Shown: positions 1-6,551, numbered from the stretch's first letter. The stretch is DNA of 6,970 nt from an uncultured Clostridia bacterium (GCA_947570515.1 CANOUM010000084.1:1-6970), one strand, 5' to 3'. Notes: generated by a model not told the origin, from the letters alone. Program-made: numbers and translations.

Positions 1-1
1 A

Positions 2-334
2 AAAAAGGATTCTTTCTCCTATATTATCGATCAGATTGAAAGGCTGCTTGAAAAAGGGCAGATTGGCCTTCTTTCTTATAATACTCAAATTTTATCATAT
101 CTGAAGGATCATAACCTTGCATATTGTATGGTCTATCCCGCTAAAGAAGCTCGGGCTGAATATATAAAAAGAATGCAGAAACGAGGCAATACAAAGGAAT
201 TTGTCGAAGCCATGACAAATGAAAGGGATTGGATACAATTTTACGATCAAAACCAGAATGATACGGAGGCAGCATATAAAATTGAGCTGCAGGCAGGGCA
301 ATATTTGTCTGATATAAAAGAACGATTTGTATAA
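2..334 (+). CDS. P-loop nucleotide kinase-like protein, C-terminal part (5' end outside window)
   Basis: An open frame runs without a stop from the window edge to a TAA at 332-334 and gives 110 visible residues. No ribosome binding site precedes the first internal ATG (128), so the gene almost certainly begins upstream of the window. The visible part resembles the C-terminal half of small phage-type and bacterial P-loop nucleotide (adenylate/dNMP-like) kinases: a beta strand and helix (GLLSYNTQILSYLKDHNL, about residues 24-41), then a 'VYP' strand (44-46), a basic helix with EYIKRMQKRG (53-62) that could form an arginine-rich lid, and a Trp-containing helix (ERDWIQFY). The Walker A region would lie upstream and cannot be seen, so the kinase call rests on remembered family resemblance only. 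The gene is AT-rich and lies 33 bases before the preferred start of the nucleotidyltransferase gene, so the two may be co-transcribed. It could instead be another P-loop NTPase or an uncharacterised protein. Confidence 0.5.
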   Translation, partial: KKDSFSYIIDQIERLLEKGQIGLLSYNTQILSYLKDHNLAYCMVYPAKEARAEYIKRMQKRGNTKEFVEAMTNERDWIQFYDQNQNDTEAAYKIELQAGQYLSDIKERFV

Positions 335-351
335 AGAATGTTTAAACAGAT

Positions 352-357
352 AAGAGG
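352..357 (+). promoter_or_regulatory. Ribosome binding site that decides the nucleotidyltransferase start
   Basis: AAGAGG lies 10 bases before the ATG at 368. The alternative in-frame ATG at 338 has no comparable purine-rich site at a proper distance, only AAAG right against it. This favours 368 as the start. Confidence 0.55.
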
Positions 358-367
358 AAATACGATC

Positions 368-1138
368 ATGAATCATGCACTAGACAGGGATTATATCATT
401 GGTTTTTTGAAAAATTTTGCAGAACAAAAAGAATATGTGAATGCAATGTGGCTTGAAGGCGCGGATGGACTTGGCAGAGTCGATGAATATTCAGATATTG
501 ATTTTTGGTTCGATGTACAAAAGGAGTATCAGGAATCATTTCTTTATGAATGCATCAATGAATTAAGCCAATTAGGGCATATTGATTCTCAAGATAACTC
601 GATCAGGACAGAGATCGCGAAAAGCAATATTCATCTTGAAAATACAAGCGAGTATTTAACGCTGGATTTATGTGTTCAATCTCATGAGATAAGGGGCTTA
701 GAGGCTACCTGCTATACTAAAAATGATATTGCAGCTTTGCCTTTTATATTATTTGATAAAAAAGAAATCATTACATTTACAGATGAAAAAATCGATGTTG
801 ATAAACTGGAAGAAATTTTCCAAAATAATAAAAGCAGGATTTTGCAAAGCAGCAGAGTGACGAAATATATCAAAAGAAATCAATATCTAGAAGCGTATGA
901 TAAGTATATATCGAATATTGCAGAGCCTATTGTAATCATTATTAGGCTTATCTATACACCAAGACAGTATGATTATATATTATGTCATATTAATCATCAT
1001 TTGCCTGCCGGTACGGTAGATGAAATACAGGATATATTTAAAATAGCCAGCTTTGAAGATATCGAAAAGAACATTGTATATTTAAAACAATTTCTGGAAA
1101 AATATGAGAAAGAATTTAAAACTAAGTACCATAGATAA
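368..1138 (+). CDS. Nucleotidyltransferase domain protein, aminoglycoside/lincosamide adenylyltransferase-like
   Basis: The protein has 256 residues from the ATG at 368; an ATG at 338 would add ten residues but lacks a ribosome binding site. Near the N-terminus it has the hallmark of the DNA polymerase beta-like nucleotidyltransferase fold, GADGLGRVDEYSDIDF (residues 31-46), with metal-binding Asp43 and Asp45; Asp100 in the strand LTLDLCV is the probable third carboxylate. The rest is mostly helical and charged, as in the C-terminal substrate-binding halves of ANT(6)/AadE-like and Lnu(B)-like enzymes, which transfer AMP to an antibiotic hydroxyl. The canonical GS of the motif is GA here. It is cytosolic, with no signal peptide or membrane segment. 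Many chromosomal members of this superfamily have no shown resistance role, so the substrate is unknown. The gene is AT-rich (12 G/C in the 60 bases 721-780) and unlike the operon downstream, which suggests transfer. The fold call is firm; the function is not. Confidence 0.75.
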   Translation: MNHALDRDYIIGFLKNFAEQKEYVNAMWLEGADGLGRVDEYSDIDFWFDVQKEYQESFLYECINELSQLGHIDSQDNSIRTEIAKSNIHLENTSEYLTLDLCVQSHEIRGLEATCYTKNDIAALPFILFDKKEIITFTDEKIDVDKLEEIFQNNKSRILQSSRVTKYIKRNQYLEAYDKYISNIAEPIVIIIRLIYTPRQYDYILCHINHHLPAGTVDEIQDIFKIASFEDIEKNIVYLKQFLEKYEKEFKTKYHR

Positions 1139-1150
1139 GATAACGGTGGA

Positions 1151-1159
1151 AAGGAAGTG
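1151..1159 (+). promoter_or_regulatory. Ribosome binding site of rbgA
   Basis: AAGGAAGTG lies 7 bases before the ATG at 1167. It fixes the start that yields the family-typical N-terminus (NINWYPGHM). The 28 bases between the two genes contain no hairpin, so transcription may read through from the upstream gene. Confidence 0.6.
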
Positions 1160-1166
1160 ATTCAAG

Positions 1167-2069
1167 ATGCCTGATTGGCAAAATACGGCAAATATCAACT
1201 GGTATCCGGGGCATATGACCAAAACGAAACGGATGATGGAAGAAAATATTAAATTGGTGGATGTAGTAGTGGAGGTGATCGATGCCCGGATTCCATATAG
1301 CAGCAAGAATCCATACTTAAATGAATTATGGCAGCGCCGTCCCCGTATTATTGCTATGAATAAGACGGATCTGGCCGATGAAAGCATGACTAGACGATGG
1401 AAAGACTGGTATCAGAAGCAGGGGTATGGGGTCGTCACCATGGACGCTCTGCATGGAAAGGGCATTAAAGATATCCCGGTACTGGCGCTGGAGCTGTGTA
1501 AAGAAAAAAGGCAGAGAGATGCAGCGAAGGGATATCAAAACCGACCGGTTCGTATGATGATTACGGGGATTCCCAATGTGGGTAAGTCCACTGTGATCAA
1601 TCAGATTGTCGGGCGCTCAGGCGCTGCTAAAACAGGCAATAAACCAGGTGTGACCAAAGGAAAGCAGTGGATTAAGCTGCGCGGTGATTTGGAGCTTTTG
1701 GACACCCCCGGTATTTTATGGCCTAAATTTGAAGACCTGGAAACAGGATATAAAATCGCTTTCATTGGATCCATTCGCGATGAGGTACTGGATGTGTATA
1801 CGCTGGCCGTTACACTTATTGATACGTTAAAAAAGCGATATCCTGAGGCACTCATCCAGCGGTATAAACTAAGCGAGCAGCAGCTGGAGCTGACAGGAGA
1901 GCATCTGCTGGAGGAAATCGGAAAAAAAAGAGGCCATCTGCGAGCGGGCGGTATCATCGATGTGGAACGTACGGCAGTGCTTGTGGTTGATGAGTTCAGA
2001 GGAGGAAAGCTGGGAAGGCTCACATTAGAAAGTCCGGAGGAGGAAACAGATGAGCAAGCGGCAGATTGA
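1167..2069 (+). CDS. rbgA: Ribosome biogenesis GTPase RbgA (YlqF)
   Basis: RbgA is a circularly permuted GTPase that acts late in assembly of the 50S ribosomal subunit and is stimulated by the pre-50S particle. The 300-residue product is near the usual family length (about 280-300). It shows the family signature NINWYPGHMTKTKR at residues 9-22 and the permuted motif order: G4 NKTD at 65-68 comes first, then G1/P-loop GIPNVGKS at 134-141, G2 PGVT at 160-163 and G3 DTPG at 179-182. The part after about residue 200 is the helical C-terminal RNA-contacting domain. The position expected to carry G5 reads MDALHGKG (92-99). The gene overlaps rnhB by 20 bases, the rbgA-rnhB order known from Bacillus subtilis and many clostridia, which implies co-transcription and translational coupling. 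An A8 run at 1922-1929 is in frame. The acidic C-terminal tail (EEETDEQAAD) is encoded within the overlap and just before it. The call is firm. Confidence 0.97.
   Translation: MPDWQNTANINWYPGHMTKTKRMMEENIKLVDVVVEVIDARIPYSSKNPYLNELWQRRPRIIAMNKTDLADESMTRRWKDWYQKQGYGVVTMDALHGKGIKDIPVLALELCKEKRQRDAAKGYQNRPVRMMITGIPNVGKSTVINQIVGRSGAAKTGNKPGVTKGKQWIKLRGDLELLDTPGILWPKFEDLETGYKIAFIGSIRDEVLDVYTLAVTLIDTLKKRYPEALIQRYKLSEQQLELTGEHLLEEIGKKRGHLRAGGIIDVERTAVLVVDEFRGGKLGRLTLESPEEETDEQAAD
2036..2043 (+). promoter_or_regulatory. Ribosome binding site of rnhB, inside the rbgA coding region
   Basis: GGAGGAGG lies a few bases before the ATG at 2050 and is read by rbgA as codons for its acidic C-terminal tail. 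It supports the overlapping start at 2050 rather than a later one. Confidence 0.6.
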
Positions 2070-2700
2070 TTTAGAAGAGAAGTATTGCCGGATGTCTGAA
2101 TACGAACAGAAGGCAAGAGCAAGGGGAATCTGCCAAATTGCGGGTATTGACGAGGCCGGCAGAGGACCTTTGGCCGGACCGGTTGTAGCAGCGGCAGTGA
2201 TTTTGGATCCCCAAAGACCCGTATATGGCGTGGATGATTCCAAGAAGCTAAGTGCGAAACGCAGAGCAGTGCTCAAAGCCGAGATTGAAGAAAAAGCAGT
2301 GGCCATCGGCGTAGGGGTTGTGGATGTAGAGACGATTGATCGAATTAACATTTTAGAAGCGACTAAGCTGGCAATGCAAAAGGCCGTGCAGGCACTTGCG
2401 GTTACGCCGGAGCTTCTTCTGATCGATGCTGTTAAACTTAAAGAAGTCAGTATTGCGCAGGAAGCCATCATTAAAGGAGATGCACAGTCTATCTCCATCG
2501 CTGCTGCCAGCATCATTGCTAAGGAAACGAGAGATGAAATGCTGCGGGCATATGATACTTTATATCCGGAATATGGTTTTGCCGCACATAAAGGCTATGG
2601 TACGCAGCAGCACAGGGATGCCATTCGTCAGTTTGGCCCCTTGCCTGTTCACCGCCGCAGTTTTTTGAAAAATATTTTAAAAGATGACAACATCCAATGA
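2050..2700 (+). CDS. rnhB: Ribonuclease HII
   Basis: RNase HII cuts the RNA strand of RNA/DNA hybrids and incises 5' to single ribonucleotides embedded in DNA, starting ribonucleotide excision repair. The 216-residue protein has the full motif set: GIDEAGRG at 32-39 with catalytic Asp34 and Glu35, VDDSKKL at 61-67, LLIDA with Asp126, KGDAQS with Asp144, the AAASIIAK helix at 151-158, and HKGYGT at 180-185, whose tyrosine (Tyr183) in this family recognises the ribonucleotide-DNA junction. The D-E-D-D set is intact, so the enzyme should be active. The short charged N-terminus (about 28 residues before the first strand) lies between that of E. coli, which is shorter, and B. subtilis, which is longer. 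It overlaps rbgA by 20 bases upstream and the YraN-family gene by 17 bases downstream. The call is firm. Confidence 0.97.
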   Translation: MSKRQIDLEEKYCRMSEYEQKARARGICQIAGIDEAGRGPLAGPVVAAAVILDPQRPVYGVDDSKKLSAKRRAVLKAEIEEKAVAIGVGVVDVETIDRINILEATKLAMQKAVQALAVTPELLLIDAVKLKEVSIAQEAIIKGDAQSISIAAASIIAKETRDEMLRAYDTLYPEYGFAAHKGYGTQQHRDAIRQFGPLPVHRRSFLKNILKDDNIQ

Positions 2701-3058
2701 GAAAGGGTTACAGGCAGAGGCGATTGCAGCCCGCTATCTGGAACATAAGGGGTATCAGATTCTGGCGCGGCGCTACCGAAGCCGATATGGAGAAATTGAT
2801 TTAATTGCACAGCAGCGTGAAACGCTGGTATTTCTCGAAGTCAAATACCGCCAGTCTCTGCAAGGGGACAGACCAGCGTCAGCTGTTAATCGGGGCAAGC
2901 AGAAGCGGATTTGCCAGACAGCTTTGGTTTATTTGCGGCAAAGCCGCGAAATTGATAAAGCGTGTCGCTTTGATGTCGTGGAATTGTGGCAGGAGTCCGG
3001 ACGATGGAAAATTCATCATTATCATAATGCATTTGAAGGAGAAGGCAATGGAATTTAA
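2684..3058 (+). CDS. yraN: YraN/UPF0102 family protein, endonuclease-like fold
   Basis: This 124-residue protein belongs to UPF0102 (YraN), a small family with a Holliday-junction-resolvase/PD-(D/E)xK-like fold whose biological role is unproven; nuclease activity on DNA or RNA is a prediction. The family pattern is clear: an N-terminal helix KGLQAEAIAARYLEHKG (7-23), YGEIDLIA (35-42) with Glu37 and Asp39, FLEVKYR (50-56) with Glu52 and Lys54 forming the D...ExK core, and the late strand RFDVV (95-99). Length is typical. The ATG at 2684 is the natural start for the family N-terminus but has no good Shine-Dalgarno site (upstream is AATATTTTAAAAG), so translation probably depends on ribosomes ending rnhB 17 bases later. 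The rnhB-yraN pairing is common in bacteria and hints at a DNA maintenance role, which is an inference. It overlaps the next gene by 11 bases. Confidence 0.93.
   Translation: MTTSNEKGLQAEAIAARYLEHKGYQILARRYRSRYGEIDLIAQQRETLVFLEVKYRQSLQGDRPASAVNRGKQKRICQTALVYLRQSREIDKACRFDVVELWQESGRWKIHHYHNAFEGEGNGI
3036..3041 (+). promoter_or_regulatory. Ribosome binding site that decides the pgeF start
   Basis: AAGGAG lies 6 bases before the ATG at 3048. The reading frame stays open far upstream, with an ATG at 2805, but that stretch lies over yraN, gives no family-like sequence and has no such site. The true start is therefore 3048. Confidence 0.75.
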
Positions 3059-3881
3059 AAGTGAGACACTTCATATTCAAAGAAATGGCGCTGTGTACTA
3101 TATAACCTTTCCCTCGTTTGATGAGACAGGCTTGGTGCGGCATCTGTATTCGACAAGGCGCGGCGGCGTGAGCCAGGGAGCTTTGGGGCCTATGAATCTG
3201 GGATTTAGCAGAGGCGACAGGAAAGCGGCAGTCGTAGAAAATTTTCGCCGAATCAGTTATGTATCCGACATTTATGCAGGGGACATGGTCTTTTCTGATC
3301 AGATTCATGGGGATCGCATCGTCTATGTGGATCAGCAGGATCGAGGAAAGGGGATTTTTAAGCCTAAGGAGCTGGAGGGCGTGGACGGTTTGATTACCGA
3401 CAAGCCTCAGGTCTGTTTGGTGACTTTTTATGCAGATTGTGTGCCCCTGTTTTTTTTAGATCCGGTGAAAAAGGTGATTGGACTGGCACATGCCGGCTGG
3501 AGGGGAACGGTTCTGGAGATTGGCAGAAAGATGGTACAGCGTATGCAAAAGGATTTTGAGTGTCAGCCAGCTGACATTCTTGCAGGAATCGGTCCTTCCA
3601 TCGGTCCTTGCTGCTTTGAGGTAGGCAGTGAAGTGGAAAGAGAATTTGCATCTGCCTTTCCCGTCTGGCGGGAGCAAATTATACGCCCGGCAGAAAAAGA
3701 GGACAAAAGCTATGTGGATTTGTGGAAAACGAATGCGCTGATTTTGGAGCGGGCAGGGATTGCCAAAGAACATATTACGGTGACAGATTTGTGTACTAAA
3801 TGTCATGCGGAGTATTTTCATTCACATCGGAGAACGGGAAATGAGCGCGGAACGCAGGCGGCATTTTTAGAGCTGATATAG
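3048..3881 (+). CDS. pgeF: PgeF/YfiH/LACC1 family protein (peptidoglycan editing factor; purine nucleoside phosphorylase-type enzyme)
   Basis: Members of this family (YfiH in E. coli, YlmD in Bacillus, LACC1/FAMIN in humans) are cytosolic zinc enzymes. Purine nucleoside phosphorylase and adenosine deaminase activities have been reported, and in E. coli PgeF limits wrong incorporation of amino acids into peptidoglycan precursors. Older databases call them multicopper polyphenol oxidases. The 277-residue product, of usual length, has the family motifs in order: STRRGGVSQG (35-44), DQIHGDR (84-90), YADCVPLFF (128-136), AHAGWRGT (147-154), GIGPSIGPCCFEVG (180-193) and DLCTKCHAEYFHSHRR (247-262). 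His87, Cys131 and His148 are the expected zinc ligands and all are present. It overlaps yraN by 11 bases and ends 10 bases before the DUF512 gene, so it belongs to the same operon. A T8 run at 3450-3457 is in frame. The family call is firm; the main substrate in this organism is not known. Confidence 0.93.
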   Translation: MEFKSETLHIQRNGAVYYITFPSFDETGLVRHLYSTRRGGVSQGALGPMNLGFSRGDRKAAVVENFRRISYVSDIYAGDMVFSDQIHGDRIVYVDQQDRGKGIFKPKELEGVDGLITDKPQVCLVTFYADCVPLFFLDPVKKVIGLAHAGWRGTVLEIGRKMVQRMQKDFECQPADILAGIGPSIGPCCFEVGSEVEREFASAFPVWREQIIRPAEKEDKSYVDLWKTNALILERAGIAKEHITVTDLCTKCHAEYFHSHRRTGNERGTQAAFLELI

Positions 3882-3891
3882 GAGAGGGAAC

Positions 3892-5202
3892 ATGCAGCAG
3901 AAGATTAAGGGCGTACAGCCGGGAAGCATTGGAGAAGAGCTGGGGCTTGAGGCAGGAGATATCCTGCTTTCAATTGACGGACAGCCGGTAGAGGATGTGC
4001 TGGATTATTATTATCTGGTGGATAGTGAATATATTACGCTGCAGATTCTGACAAAAGATGGAGAAGAAGCGCAGTGTGAAGTGGAAAAGGATGAGGATGA
4101 GGATCTGGGACTGGTTTTTGAGGATCAGTTCATGGGGACGTATCAGCACTGCCATAATCACTGTATTTTTTGTTTTATTGATCAGCTCCCGAAGGGGATG
4201 CGGGATACGCTTTATTTTAAAGATGATGATGCAAGATTGTCGTTCTTAAATGGCAATTATATTACGATGACTAATATGCAGGAGTCGGATTTTGAGAAGA
4301 TCATTCGCTATCAGATGTCTCCGATCAATGTTTCGGTGCACACAACGGATCCGGAGCTGCGCACCGCTATGCTGCGCAACCCGAGAGCATCGGAGATTAT
4401 GGACCGCCTTCGGCGCTTGGCGCAGGCGGGGATCACGCTAAACGGGCAGATTGTCCTCTGCAAGGGTGTGAATGATGGCGCAGCGCTGGATCGGACAATC
4501 CGTGAGCTGAGTAGTCTGAGGCCGCAGATGCAGAGCGTGAGCATTGTGCCGGTGGGGCTTAGCCGGCATCGGGAGGGATTATATCCGCTGGAGAGTTTTA
4601 ATGCTGAAGAGTGTGCGAGGGTGATCGATCAGGTCGAGCCGTATCAGGAGCAATTTTTTGCTGAGGACGGTATGCATTTTATTCATCTGTCTGATGAGTT
4701 TTATATTCAGGCGGGGAGGGAGCTGCCGGAAGAGGAGCGCTATGACGGATATCTGCAGATTGAAAATGGCGTTGGCATGATGCGGCTTTTTATAGATGAG
4801 GCTATGGAGGCGATAGAAGCGCTGGAAGAAGAGGGGGAGTATGAGGCAGAGCTGAGTTTGGTGACCGCGCCCAGTGCGGGCAAATTTATACAGCAGATTT
4901 GTCAGAGTCTGGAGGCGCGCTATCCTAAACTGCATGTACAGGTGCATGTTATCGTGAATCATTTTTTCGGAGAACAGATTACGGTTACAGGCTTATTGAC
5001 AGGACAGGATATTTGTGCGCAGTTAAAAGGAAAAAGACTGGGCGAGAGGCTGCTTTTACCGGAAAATCTGCTGCGATCCGGAGAAGAAGTGCTGCTGGAT
5101 GATATGACATTAACGGAGCTGGAAAATACTTTACAGATTCCTATATCTATAGTAAAATCTTCTGGAAGTGATTTTATTCATTCAATTATAGAAAGGGGAT
5201 GA
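3892..5202 (+). CDS. PDZ-radical SAM-DUF512 protein of unknown function
   Basis: The 436-residue protein has the full architecture of the DUF512 family found widely in clostridia and some cyanobacteria. An N-terminal PDZ-like domain (about 1-75) contains GVQPGSIGEELGLEAGD and a ‘LLSIDGQPV’ strand. A radical SAM-type core follows, with Cys87, Cys91 and Cys94 in CHNHCIFCF; this CX3CX2C pattern should bind a 4Fe-4S cluster that cleaves S-adenosylmethionine. The C-terminal DUF512 part (about 280-436) carries VTAPSAGKFI (324-333) and VNHFFGEQITVTGLLTGQDI (355-374). The reaction and substrate are not known. AGGAG at 3880-3884 lies 7 bases before the start and overlaps the pgeF stop codon. The stop overlaps the first possible der ATG (ATGA). 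The constant company of der and plsY in clostridia suggests a housekeeping role, perhaps linked to ribosome or tRNA modification; that is speculation. No signal peptide or membrane segment is seen. Confidence 0.93.
   Translation: MQQKIKGVQPGSIGEELGLEAGDILLSIDGQPVEDVLDYYYLVDSEYITLQILTKDGEEAQCEVEKDEDEDLGLVFEDQFMGTYQHCHNHCIFCFIDQLPKGMRDTLYFKDDDARLSFLNGNYITMTNMQESDFEKIIRYQMSPINVSVHTTDPELRTAMLRNPRASEIMDRLRRLAQAGITLNGQIVLCKGVNDGAALDRTIRELSSLRPQMQSVSIVPVGLSRHREGLYPLESFNAEECARVIDQVEPYQEQFFAEDGMHFIHLSDEFYIQAGRELPEEERYDGYLQIENGVGMMRLFIDEAMEAIEALEEEGEYEAELSLVTAPSAGKFIQQICQSLEARYPKLHVQVHVIVNHFFGEQITVTGLLTGQDICAQLKGKRLGERLLLPENLLRSGEEVLLDDMTLTELENTLQIPISIVKSSGSDFIHSIIERG
5192..5198 (+). promoter_or_regulatory. 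Ribosome binding site that decides the der start
   Basis: AAAGGGG lies 9 bases before the ATG at 5208 but directly against the ATG at 5199. The usual spacing favours 5208, which also gives the family-like N-terminus MKPILAIVGRPNVGKS. Confidence 0.6.
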
Positions 5203-5207
5203 AGGCA

Positions 5208-6536
5208 ATGAAACCGATTCTGGCGATTGTAGGACGGCCCAATGTAGGTAAGTCGACGTTATTTAACCGTTTGGCCGGGGAAAAAGTCTCCATTGTAAAA
5301 GATACGCCGGGTGTGACAAGAGACCGGATTTATGCGGAGGCAGATTGGCTTGGGCATAGTTTTACGATGATTGACACCGGTGGTATCGAGCCCAAAACAG
5401 ATGATCTTCTTTTGAAATATATGAGAGAGCAAGCGCAGCTGGCCATTGAAATGGCAGATGTGATTTTATTTATCGTGGATGCAAAGGCAGGGATGACCGA
5501 TGCAGACAGTGAGGTGGCCAATATGCTGCGCCGCGCTAAGAAGCCGGTGGTGCTGGCGGTCAACAAGCTGGATAATATGAAAGATATTACACCGGTATAT
5601 GAGTTTTATGGATTAGGACTGGGAGAGCCGCAGCCGATCTCGGCTGAGCAGGGGCTTGGTATGGGAGATATGCTGGATGAGGTAATTCGGCATTTTCCGG
5701 AGCAAAGCGATGCAGAGGATGAGGAAGAGGTTTTACATGTGGCTGTTATCGGAAAGCCCAATACCGGAAAGTCATCTCTAATTAATAAGCTGCTGGGAGA
5801 AAACAGGGTGATTGTCAGTGACATCGCAGGTACGACGCGGGATGCCATCGATACACGGGTAGAATATAAAGGCAAGTCTTATATTTTTATTGATACAGCG
5901 GGAATCCGCCGGCATAACAGAGTAAAAGAAGAACTGGAGCGTTTTTCAGTGGTGCGCTCCGTGGCGGCAGTGGAACGCTGTGATGTGGCTATTTTGATGA
6001 TTGACGCTGTCGAGGGGATCACAGAACAGGATGCTAAGATTGCAGGAATCGCTCATGAAAAAGGCAAGGGAATCATCGTTGCTGTAAATAAATGGGATGC
6101 CATTGAGAAAAATGACAAAACGATTTATGAATATCAAAAGGATATTGATACGGTGCTTAGCTTTATGCCCTATGCACAGAAAATTTTTATTTCAGCTAAA
6201 ACAGGACAGCGTATTGAGAAGATTTTTGAAACAGTGGATCTGGTAGCAGAAAATCATGCAATGAGAATTGCGACTGGCGTGTTAAATGATGTGCTTTATG
6301 ATGCCACTTCTATGAATCAGCCTCCGTCAGATAAAGGAAAGCGGCTCAAAATCTTTTATATGACGCAGATTGGTACAAAACCGCCTACCTTTGTGTTGTT
6401 TGTCAATAATGCAGAGCTGATGCATTATTCGTATAGACGGTATTTAGAAAATTGCCTGAGAAATTCATTTGGATTTAAAGGAACGCCGATTAAGTTTATT
6501 ATCCGGGAAAGAGGCGTTTTAAATGAAAGATTTTAG
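5208..6536 (+). CDS. der: Ribosome assembly GTPase Der (EngA), double GTPase
   Basis: Der is an essential GTPase with two tandem G domains and a C-terminal KH-like domain; it binds the 50S precursor and is needed for its maturation. From 5208 the product has 442 residues, close to the usual 435-440 for Firmicutes; a start at 5199 would add three residues. Domain 1 shows G1 GRPNVGKS (9-16), DTPGVTRD (32-39), G3 DTGG (56-59), G4 NKLD (119-122) and SAEQGLG (145-151). An acidic linker (about 165-175) follows. Domain 2 shows G1 GKPNTGKS (182-189), AGTTRD (207-212), G3 DTAGIRR (229-235), G4 NKWD (294-297) and SAKTG (329-333). The KH-like domain spans about 345-442 and ends in RERG. All nucleotide-binding motifs are intact. 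It sits 4 to 5 bases from the end of the DUF512 gene, and plsY follows after 15 bases, the usual clostridial order. The call is firm. Confidence 0.98.
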   Translation: MKPILAIVGRPNVGKSTLFNRLAGEKVSIVKDTPGVTRDRIYAEADWLGHSFTMIDTGGIEPKTDDLLLKYMREQAQLAIEMADVILFIVDAKAGMTDADSEVANMLRRAKKPVVLAVNKLDNMKDITPVYEFYGLGLGEPQPISAEQGLGMGDMLDEVIRHFPEQSDAEDEEEVLHVAVIGKPNTGKSSLINKLLGENRVIVSDIAGTTRDAIDTRVEYKGKSYIFIDTAGIRRHNRVKEELERFSVVRSVAAVERCDVAILMIDAVEGITEQDAKIAGIAHEKGKGIIVAVNKWDAIEKNDKTIYEYQKDIDTVLSFMPYAQKIFISAKTGQRIEKIFETVDLVAENHAMRIATGVLNDVLYDATSMNQPPSDKGKRLKIFYMTQIGTKPPTFVLFVNNAELMHYSYRRYLENCLRNSFGFKGTPIKFIIRERGVLNERF

Positions 6537-6551
6537 GATGGTGCAATAGGG

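Noticed and set aside
338..367. Ten-residue N-terminal extension of the nucleotidyltransferase from an ATG at 338.
   Set aside because: No Shine-Dalgarno site precedes it, while AAGAGG sits well before the ATG at 368. It cannot be fully excluded because the gene could be coupled to the upstream stop at 334.
1053..1082. Possible sigma-A promoter before rbgA: TTGAAG at 1053-1058, 18-base spacer, TATATT at 1077-1082.
   Set aside because: The -10 matches five of six consensus bases, but the -35 matches only four, and the region is AT-rich coding sequence where such matches arise by chance. A separate rbgA promoter is plausible but this evidence is too weak to annotate.
1139..1166. Search for a terminator between the nucleotidyltransferase gene and rbgA.
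   Set aside because: The 28-base gap has no inverted repeat followed by a T run. It holds only the rbgA ribosome binding site.
1601..2516. Long minus-strand open frames opposite rbgA and rnhB.
   Set aside because: They are Ser-rich shadow translations with no recognisable domain, and they lie opposite genes with clear motifs.
2805..3047. Upstream extension of the pgeF frame to an ATG at 2805.
   Set aside because: It overlaps yraN almost fully, has no ribosome binding site and gives basic, non-family sequence. The start at 3048 has AAGGAG at good spacing.
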